A stretch of DNA of 64,000 nucleotides from Crocosphaera chwakensis CCY0110. GTDB lineage: Bacteria; Cyanobacteriota; Cyanobacteriia; Cyanobacteriales; Microcystaceae. The position numbers and the translations under genes are program-made. Every line of letters begins with the position of its first letter. The stretch's first letter is position 1. Shown here in pieces: positions 57,860 through 64,000 of the stretch. The stretch is taken from assembly GCF_000169335.1 (NCBI RefSeq), contig NZ_AAXW01000022.1, forward strand, positions 13,228 through 77,227, read 5' to 3'. The notes under the pieces were generated by a model that saw only the letters and a list, made by a program, of their open reading frames with translations, was not told where the DNA came from and did not search any database.

Positions 57860-60058
57860 ATGACAGTTGCTAGCGCAATACCCGCATTTTGTCAAGGAAT
57901 TCAACATTTTGGTGAAAATTTACCGAACTACGAACAATATACTGCAGAAGCAGCCATAAAATTAGGCGATACAGCTATTGCCTCAGCCAACGACCCTAAT
58001 GCCGTTTTTCAAACCCTTCTAGCAGCCGACGCATTACGCTACTTAACCCTGCAAACTGCTGCCACCAAACAATCAGGTCATCCTGGAGGCTTTGCAAGTA
58101 TCGCCGACACCATTGCAGCTTTGGTGATGCTAGGTCATAAGAACATTATCACTGAAGTAGGTCATCATGCTCCAGGTTTCTACAGTAATATGTTTTTAGA
58201 CCGTTCCTTAGAAGATATGGGCATCACCACCGTGCAACAGATGGGAGAACGGTTTAGGGAAATGCACGGACTTTTAGGACATCTTTCTGGGCAAATACCA
58301 GGACTTTTAAACCCCGCAGGACCATTAGGACAAGGACAACATTTTGCCATGGCCGGTGCTAAATTACATCCTGGTACATTGTTTCCTGTCACTATTGGGG
58401 ATGGTGGGTTAGGGGAACCCTATATTATGAGTAGCTTTGCTCACTTTAATACTTCTTTTCCCGATATCACTAACTTCTTACCTATTTTGGTGTGGAATGG
58501 TTATTCCCAAGAACATCATAGTATGGTTTCTACCAAGACCAATGAAGAAATGGTGGCTTATTGGCAAGGAAACGGGTTCGCTGAGGTCATTTTAGTCAAC
58601 GCTAAAGACTACGATGACAGTAACCAAGAAGGGGAATATGTTGACAGTACCCAGTTTTCTCTGGCCAAACGGATAGCTTTTACCCAAGCTATTTTAGAAG
58701 CTACCGATAAAGCGAGCAAGTCTGCTTTAAGCGGTACTTTAACCGTTCTCATCGTTAAACAACTCAAAGGAGCCGGGGTTCATAAACGGGGCGCAAAATC
58801 TCATAATTTATATCCTGGGGATACCTTAGAAAAAGATTATATTATCAGTGCTTTAAAAGAACGGGCTTTATCCCCTGAAGCGTGGCAACTGGTTCGTACT
58901 AATTTTGAACGTTCTGCTGGTGGGCCAGCATCCCATAACGTTGTCACAGAACAAGTCTTACCCTTGCCAGAGTTAGGAGAGTTACCCTTAACCGAATACG
59001 AGGTACATGGGGAGAAAAAAGTGGCTACTACTGCTATGGGTGAGTTAGTGGTTCATGTGGGACAAAAAGACCCTAACTTTGTGGTCGCTAATGCCGATGG
59101 AAATGCAGCCTCTGGCATTAATAATATCAATATTGGTTTAAAAATCGTTCATCCTACTGTTGATGACCTTTATTTTCAAGGTCCGGGGGGACAAGTTTAT
59201 GAACCTTTAAGTGAGGATGCTTGCGCTGGTTTAGCTGCAGGTTTGGCTTTATTTGGGTCAAGGACTTTGTGGTGTTCTTATGAGTCTTTTGCTATCAATG
59301 GTTTACCTATCTGGCAAACGGTAACTCAAGCCATGGCCGAATTACGTCGTCCTACTCCTTCTACGATTACTTTATTCACTGCTGGTGCATTAGAACAAGG
59401 CCGTAATGGTTGGACTCATCAACGACCCGAAATTGAAAATTATTTTGCGGGAATGATGCGTAATGGTAACATTTTTCCTCTGTTTCCTTGTGATGCCAAT
59501 AGTATTCAAATTTGTTACGAATGGGCTGTTAAAACCAGTAATAAAGGGATAACTATTACTGCTAGTAAATCACCTTTACCTGTACGTACAAGTTTAGAGC
59601 AGACCCGTCAAGGTTTACAAGATGGGGGCATTATTTTACACGAGAGTGAAGGGAAGAAAAAAGTTGTGTTTGCTGTCATTGGCGACATGACTTTGATTCC
59701 TGTGTTTGATGCTGCTTTACACTTAGAAAATGAAGGCATCGGTGTTAAAATTGTTTCGGTTGTTAGTCCCCGTCGTTTATATCGTCCCCATGACGTTGCT
59801 TGGCAAACTTGCAGCGAAAAAGATAGTCATTTCTTAGATGATGAAGGCTTTGAAAAATTATTCGGTGGCGACGTTTTAATAGGGGTCACTGGCGGAACTT
59901 CTGCTATGTTAGAACCGATTATGTTACGTAGTAATAGTAAGCGTGATACCTTTGCTTGGAAGCGTGGGGAAACCGCATCGAGTGCTGGACAAATTATGGA
60001 ATTTAATGGTTTAACTGCAGAAGCTTTAAGTAAGCGGGCAAACGAGTTATTGAGTTAA
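57860..60058 (+). CDS. Transketolase-like TPP enzyme (phosphoketolase-related, Sll0529-type)
   Basis: A 732-residue thiamine diphosphate enzyme with transketolase order: N-terminal TPP domain, Pyr domain, C-terminal domain. The motif set is TKQSGHPGGFASIADTI, GDGGLGEPYIMSSF with downstream WNGYSQEHHS (GDG-Nx metal/TPP site), HGLLGHLSGQIPG, and the catalytic Glu in WCSYESFAINGLP. It differs from canonical transketolase and from Xfp phosphoketolase in key blocks. It resembles the cyanobacterial second 'phosphoketolase-like' group, from memory. The start ATG at 57860 (MTVASAIPAF) was chosen because an upstream frame to 57827 adds a non-family sequence. Carbon-flow role is inferred. A terminator follows. 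Confidence 0.75.
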   Translation: MTVASAIPAFCQGIQHFGENLPNYEQYTAEAAIKLGDTAIASANDPNAVFQTLLAADALRYLTLQTAATKQSGHPGGFASIADTIAALVMLGHKNIITEVGHHAPGFYSNMFLDRSLEDMGITTVQQMGERFREMHGLLGHLSGQIPGLLNPAGPLGQGQHFAMAGAKLHPGTLFPVTIGDGGLGEPYIMSSFAHFNTSFPDITNFLPILVWNGYSQEHHSMVSTKTNEEMVAYWQGNGFAEVILVNAKDYDDSNQEGEYVDSTQFSLAKRIAFTQAILEATDKASKSALSGTLTVLIVKQLKGAGVHKRGAKSHNLYPGDTLEKDYIISALKERALSPEAWQLVRTNFERSAGGPASHNVVTEQVLPLPELGELPLTEYEVHGEKKVATTAMGELVVHVGQKDPNFVVANADGNAASGINNINIGLKIVHPTVDDLYFQGPGGQVYEPLSEDACAGLAAGLALFGSRTLWCSYESFAINGLPIWQTVTQAMAELRRPTPSTITLFTAGALEQGRNGWTHQRPEIENYFAGMMRNGNIFPLFPCDANSIQICYEWAVKTSNKGITITASKSPLPVRTSLEQTRQGLQDGGIILHESEGKKKVVFAVIGDMTLIPVFDAALHLENEGIGVKIVSVVSPRRLYRPHDVAWQTCSEKDSHFLDDEGFEKLFGGDVLIGVTGGTSAMLEPIMLRSNSKRDTFAWKRGETASSAGQIMEFNGLTAEALSKRANELLS

Positions 60059-60134
60059 TTCTTTGCTTATATCCTCAAGGATATATCTATACAAACATAG
60101 TCCGAGAAAATCGGTTACCCTATCAATATCATTT

Positions 60135-60160
60135 AAGCTGCGAAAGCAGCTTTTGTTTTT
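60135..60160 (+). terminator. Rho-independent terminator of the transketolase-like gene
   Basis: AAGCTGC/GCAGCTT (seven pairs) closes a GAAA tetraloop and is followed by TTGTTTTT, a textbook intrinsic terminator. It is about 77 bases after the stop. A smaller hairpin (ATATCC-TCAA-GGATAT) lies just upstream at about 60067. Confidence 0.85.
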
Positions 60161-60321
60161 CTAACTTCAGGTTTGGTTCTATAGCAAAAGTGTTGACAGC
60201 TATCCAATTTCTCGCTGAAATTTATATTGATTAATATCATACTAAATCGGATTGTGAAAACCCACTTATATTGATAATTGCTAAACTAAATCAAGTCAAA
60301 TTATTAAGGATGAGCAAAATT

Positions 60322-61071
60322 ATGACCCAAACTGCCCAAGAAACAGCTATTATTGCTCAAGATGTAGAAAAATGGTATGACAATAACTTTCATGTTTTAC
60401 AGGGGGTTAGTCTTACGGTTAATCAAGGGGAAGTTGTTGTGATTATGGGGCCATCTGGTTCAGGAAAATCTACTTTTATTCGGACATTTAACGCTTTAGA
60501 ACCCTATCAAAAAGGGAGTATTATCATTGATGGCATTAAACTATCTCATGACCTTAAAAATATTGAAGCCATTAGAAGAGAAGTGGGAATGGTATTCCAA
60601 CAATTTAATTTATTTCCCCATTTAACCGTCTTAAATAATGTTACTTTAGCTCCTATTTGGGTACGACATTGGAAAAAACAAAAAGCTGAAGCCAAAGCCA
60701 TGCAACTATTAGAAAAAGTGGGGATTTTGGAACAAGCTAATAAGTATCCTGGCCAATTATCTGGAGGACAACAGCAACGGGTGGCTATTGCTCGCGCATT
60801 AGCCATGGAACCGAAAATTATGTTATTTGATGAACCCACTTCGGCCCTTGACCCAGAGATGATTAAAGAAGTCTTAGATACAATGCGTAGTTTAGCCGAT
60901 GGGGGAATGACAATGGTATGTGTCACCCATGAGGTAGGGTTCGCCAGAGAAGTTGCCGATAGGGTGGTATTTATGGATGGAGGGAAAATAGTAGAAATAG
61001 CTACCCCCGAAGACTTTTTTAATAACCCACAAGAAGAAAGAAGTCAGAAATTTTTATCACAAATTTTGTAA
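60322..61071 (+). CDS. Polar amino-acid ABC transporter ATPase (GlnQ-like)
   Basis: A 249-residue ABC ATPase of the polar amino acid group. Walker A is GPSGSGKSTFIRTFNALE, the Q-loop is GMVFQQFNLFPHLTVLNNV, the signature is LSGGQQQRVAIARALAMEP, Walker B is IMLFDEPTSALDPEMIKEVL and the H-loop is VCVTHEVGFAREVADRV. The 'FQQFNLFPHLTVLNN' block is diagnostic for GlnQ/HisP-like proteins. I chose the ATG at 60322 (MTQTAQETA) because AAGGA lies 11 bases upstream; an ATG at 60310 overlaps that site. No permease or binding-protein genes adjoin, as is common in cyanobacteria. Confidence 0.9.
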   Translation: MTQTAQETAIIAQDVEKWYDNNFHVLQGVSLTVNQGEVVVIMGPSGSGKSTFIRTFNALEPYQKGSIIIDGIKLSHDLKNIEAIRREVGMVFQQFNLFPHLTVLNNVTLAPIWVRHWKKQKAEAKAMQLLEKVGILEQANKYPGQLSGGQQQRVAIARALAMEPKIMLFDEPTSALDPEMIKEVLDTMRSLADGGMTMVCVTHEVGFAREVADRVVFMDGGKIVEIATPEDFFNNPQEERSQKFLSQIL

Positions 61072-61243
61072 AAGAGTTACAGTAACATGATGCTCATTGA
61101 ACATAATAGGTTCAATATAAAAAATATTAGTTTAAATAATGAACAAATTTATGAACTTTGTCAAGTAAATGATCAATGCTGAAGTTTAGACTAATTACCT
61201 TAAACATTATGCTAGGCTGTACAGTTTAATCTAAATTCCAGAT

Positions 61244-62653
61244 TTATTCAACTGAGGTTTCATCATTCTCATCACTCTCATTTGACGGCATAACATCATT
61301 TTCTTCTTCTAAAGGTTCATTTACCGTAGGAGGTTGTCGTCTGAGATGAATTTGTTTTAATCGCGGCCCTTCAGAATCAACAATAGTAAACGATAAATTT
61401 TCATAATTAAGACTTTCACCTTCACTAGGTATTTTTTGCCACTGATACAATAAAAAGCCCCCCAGTGTTTGATATTCATCCGTTAAGGGTAAATCTAACC
61501 CTAAAACATTATTTAACTCTTCAAGATTAAGTTGGGCTTCTATCAAGAAATTATGTTCATCGATCATTTTTAGGGTATCTTCTTCTTCAATAATTCCTTC
61601 AATATCGTTACCTAAAATCTCTCCAATGACATCTTGTATAGTAATTAAGCCGGATGTTCCCCCAAATTCATCCACCACCATGACCATTTTTAATTGCGAT
61701 CGCTGCATCAAGGCTAATAATTCATCTAAAGCCATTGATTCTGAGACAAATTTAACCGGTTTAATCCAAGACTGAACCTGAGAGGTTGGGATCAACTCCC
61801 CTTGTCCTAAGGGTTGTGCTAAATCTTTAAAATCAATAATCCCTAAAATATCATCAAGGGAGTCTCCCTTAACAGGGTAACGAGAATGTCCAGTTTGCGT
61901 TACTTCTTGCAAAAATTCTTCAAAGGTAGCTGTTTCAGCGATCGCCACTAACTGAGTTCGGGGAACCATCACTTCTACAGCCGTCACGGCACTAAATTCA
62001 AAAACATTTTTGAGTAATGCCCGTTCTTGCGCTTCTAACCCAGTTGATTCTCCTTCGGTGGCAATAATCAATTGTAATTCTTCTGGAGTCACTTGACTAT
62101 AACCGCCGTTGGTGTTGTATTTGATCCCAACACTCCGTAATAAATAACGGGTAGACTGATTTAAAATCCAAATGAAGGGATTAAAGACTTGGGCAATTAC
62201 GCCAATTGAAGGCCCTAAAAAACGGGCTAATTCTTCTGAATAAATCAAAGCCACTGATTTAGGACATAATTCCCCTAAGACAATTTGTAAATAGGCTAAG
62301 GCTAAAAACGCAATAGGAATGGCAATACTGTGAGATATACTGTTAGCTACAAGGGGAGGTAATGGTAATTTGGACAATACCTCCATCACCAATTTAGCCA
62401 TGGTACTTTCTCCTATCCAACCCAAGGCTAAACTCGACAGAGTAATGCCTAATTGGGTTGTGGATAAGAGGCGATCAAGACTACGTTGTAACGATTGTAC
62501 CGTTTGGGCTTGAATATCTCCTGCTTTGACTAATTGACTGACCCGCGATCGCCTTACGGAAACCATAGCAAATTCTGCGGTAACAAAAAAGGCGTTAATG
62601 GCTATCAATAACAGAATTGATAAGGCCCGTATCAAAATATCTTGGGTGGTCAT
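61244..62653 (-). CDS. CNNM/CorC-type membrane protein (DUF21-CBS-CorC_HlyC)
   Basis: A 469-residue hemolysin C/CorC-like protein. The N-terminal DUF21 region has four membrane segments (LSILLLIAINAFFVTAEFAMV, TTQLGITLSSLALGWIG, AIPIAFLALAYLQIVLGEL, SIGVIAQVFNPFIW). Two CBS domains follow at about 220-340 (VMVPRTQLVAIAE; VDEFGGTSGLITIQDVIGEILG), then a CorC_HlyC domain. The family is linked to magnesium or cobalt export. It lies 25 bases downstream of the gene at 62679 on the same strand, so they may be co-transcribed. Confidence 0.9.
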   Translation of the reverse strand: MTTQDILIRALSILLLIAINAFFVTAEFAMVSVRRSRVSQLVKAGDIQAQTVQSLQRSLDRLLSTTQLGITLSSLALGWIGESTMAKLVMEVLSKLPLPPLVANSISHSIAIPIAFLALAYLQIVLGELCPKSVALIYSEELARFLGPSIGVIAQVFNPFIWILNQSTRYLLRSVGIKYNTNGGYSQVTPEELQLIIATEGESTGLEAQERALLKNVFEFSAVTAVEVMVPRTQLVAIAETATFEEFLQEVTQTGHSRYPVKGDSLDDILGIIDFKDLAQPLGQGELIPTSQVQSWIKPVKFVSESMALDELLALMQRSQLKMVMVVDEFGGTSGLITIQDVIGEILGNDIEGIIEEEDTLKMIDEHNFLIEAQLNLEELNNVLGLDLPLTDEYQTLGGFLLYQWQKIPSEGESLNYENLSFTIVDSEGPRLKQIHLRRQPPTVNEPLEEENDVMPSNESDENDETSVE

Positions 62654-62678
62654 ATTTAGAGTTTGACAATCACAAGGA

Positions 62679-63386
62679 TTATCGAGTAACAGGAATTTGG
62701 GCGATATTAAGTTTCAATTTTTGATCGGGATAATCGGTAAGATTCAAGGATAAACTCTGACTATCATCCACTAAAGCACTGGGAATTTTTACTTTACCCA
62801 TAAAACTCTCACTGTTAGCCGGTAATTCTTCGGGAAGTCCTTCTGTAATGGCACTTAAGGAACGACCTTGATTATCCTTTACTTCTAAAAAACTATAAAG
62901 GAATTTCACTGGGGTTGCACCTTCATTTTGTAAATTTACTTTTAATGATAGAGTCGTTCCCTCGTTGGTGGCTTCATTTACTTCTAACTTTACCCCTTGA
63001 TCTGTCACTTGTAAGGGTAAATTGGCAACTGCTGGGGAGGGTTCAATATCATTAGGAGTCTCTTCAGTTGATTGGCTAGTTTTTTCTTCAGTTTTGCTAT
63101 TTTCTTCCTTTTGCTCTTTTCCAGAAGCTGCTGCTTTATTTTTTTGATGGGTATGGTTATAAACTTTAATTAAGATAGTTTTTTCGTCAATAGGCTTAAA
63201 TTCGGTGGGTTCAGTGGATTTTTTTTCTCCCTCTGTTAGTTTCTTGGTGGGGTTATTTTCTGGTTGACTGACCCCTTTTAAGGCTTGGGTTCCGGCTTGG
63301 TAACCTAAAAAAGCACTAGCGGTTCCGGCTCCTGACATGAGTAATAATAGTAGTATGGTTAGCTTCAGGGTTGAATTAATTTTCAT
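62679..63386 (-). CDS. Hypothetical membrane-anchored protein
   Basis: A 235-residue protein. A hydrophobic N-terminal segment (LTILLLLLMSGAGTASAFLGY) acts as a signal or anchor. A long charged Lys/Glu/Thr linker (residues about 40-115) is probably disordered. The C-terminal domain of about 110 residues (LQVTDQGVKLEVNEATNEG to LNLTDYPDQKLKLNI) looks like an immunoglobulin-like beta domain, with strands such as TLSLKVNLQNEGATPVKFLYSFLEVKDNQG. I do not recognise a family by name. It probably sits in the periplasm and may work with the neighbouring CorC-like protein. Confidence 0.6.
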   Translation of the reverse strand: MKINSTLKLTILLLLLMSGAGTASAFLGYQAGTQALKGVSQPENNPTKKLTEGEKKSTEPTEFKPIDEKTILIKVYNHTHQKNKAAASGKEQKEENSKTEEKTSQSTEETPNDIEPSPAVANLPLQVTDQGVKLEVNEATNEGTTLSLKVNLQNEGATPVKFLYSFLEVKDNQGRSLSAITEGLPEELPANSESFMGKVKIPSALVDDSQSLSLNLTDYPDQKLKLNIAQIPVTR

Positions 63387-64000
63387 TGTAATAAGGGTAA
63401 ACTTAAAAATTCTCTTTAATTATATTTAATTATGATAATTAGTAAACTATCGGTCATAGAGCGTTTACTTCAATGACAGTATATCTACGCTCAAAGTTTC
63501 GAGAAAACTTTGCCTATCCCCCTATTACTTATCGACTCAAGAAATAGCATTCAATCACACCCTTAATTTTTATTCGTAGCCTTAAGGGTATTTTGACTAA
63601 TTGTGTTATCGTGTTGGCTACAGACAGTCTATAATGAGTTACAAAAATTTTTTGTTCTTTGTTTTTTCATCTTCGTAAATCTGTTTCCGACTTAAATAGA
63701 CTAGCGACACTTAGATTGTAAGAGTAACAAAGTGAAAACTCTTTTTTATTTTTTATCTTTTATAGTTTTTTAAAATCTCAATATTTTTCGGCTAATTTTA
63801 GTTACTAAAATCAGAGAGAGAAGACCCTCTTATTTTAAGGTATAAAGCTATTGAAATAGGGCTTAAGTTTTTATCAACAAACAATCAGTACACAGTTGAA
63901 CTCTATTTTTTAAGCCCGTTTATCTTCAATATATCTCATGTTTGCCATTTCCTCTGGCTAACACTCTATTTCTTAACCAAGGATAATTAGGGTTAAGATA
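63387..64000. other. Non-coding right end of the window
   Basis: These 614 bases contain no convincing gene. A hairpin (CAAAGTTT/AAACTTTG, 63491-63511) and an isolated TATAAT-like hexamer near 63630 are visible, without a well-placed -35. It is upstream of the reverse-strand gene at 62679-63386 and may carry that gene's promoter and the 5' region of a gene beyond the window. Confidence 0.4.

Noticed and set aside
57860..60058. Assignment as classical Xfp phosphoketolase or tktA transketolase
   Set aside because: TPP motifs fit the superfamily, but the blocks around them differ from both named enzymes, so no gene symbol was given.
63473..63547. A 24-codon frame starting MTVYLRSKFRENF
   Set aside because: It is very short, contains a hairpin, and has no ribosome-binding site or neighbour to support it.

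Overview
The window is chromosomal DNA from a cyanobacterium, most likely a unicellular Crocosphaera/Cyanothece-type strain. Evidence: low GC, many copies of the HIP1 octamer GCGATCGC (for example near 3049, 7093, 9256, 14071, 19577 and 21676), a Gap2-type Calvin-cycle GAPDH, and lineage-restricted families (DUF2996, DUF6464, DUF29, Uma2/DUF820, a TamB-like giant, a PEP-CTERM-like surface protein). Genus is inference from general resemblance. No rRNA, tRNA, CRISPR array or phage module was seen.

Layout. 1-7 kb: the 5' part of a tamB-like gene runs off the left edge, then a TPR/M48 metalloprotease, a DUF29 protein and two alpha/beta hydrolases. 6.3-13.4 kb is a decayed accessory stretch: the 3' end of an exonuclease/UvrD helicase gene next to an IS630-type transposase fragment, a Uma2 gene, a membrane protein gene broken by a stop, prfC, a toxin-antitoxin pair whose PIN toxin has an in-frame stop, a PBP-like phosphate-binding protein, and a relic hybrid histidine kinase. 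13.4-23.3 kb is mostly core: a REC-GGDEF-EAL protein, ychF, a NarL-type regulator, DUF2996, murB and murC, a second kinase relic beside a REC-GGDEF protein, and gap2 with a clear terminator.

23.7-38.3 kb is an iron/siderophore acquisition island: exbB-exbD; an AMIN-domain TonB-dependent receptor behind a strong Fur-box/promoter overlap; a ferric-siderophore binding lipoprotein; two MFS transporters; a divergent sucrase/ferredoxin-like protein; then tonB, an exported 14-repeat MORN protein, two FecCD permeases and a FecE/FhuC ATPase. It forms a nearly complete route from outer-membrane receptor to cytoplasm, with possible siderophore export. The least described parts are the TonB with a repetitive charged extension after its receptor-binding domain, the MORN protein in the same operon, and a palindrome (ATTAAGAA-N3-TTCTTAAT) upstream of both the receptor and tonB operons.

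38.3-43.5 kb holds a PIN relic, a serine hydrolase, tldD, HicAB, an orphan UPF0175 antitoxin, a second Uma2 gene and another PIN module. 43.6-53 kb has serS, a PEP-CTERM-like protein and a 2,283-residue repeat protein (near-identical 228-residue repeats, nine Calx-beta domains, RTX-like C terminus). 53-64 kb has a Bcp peroxiredoxin without the usual resolving cysteine, a membrane-anchored C39-like protease, a HupE-type metal transporter behind a cobalamin riboswitch (probably cobalt uptake), a DUF6464 protein, fmt, a transketolase-like TPP enzyme, an amino-acid ABC ATPase, a CNNM/CorC-type membrane protein and a cyanobacterial membrane-anchored protein.
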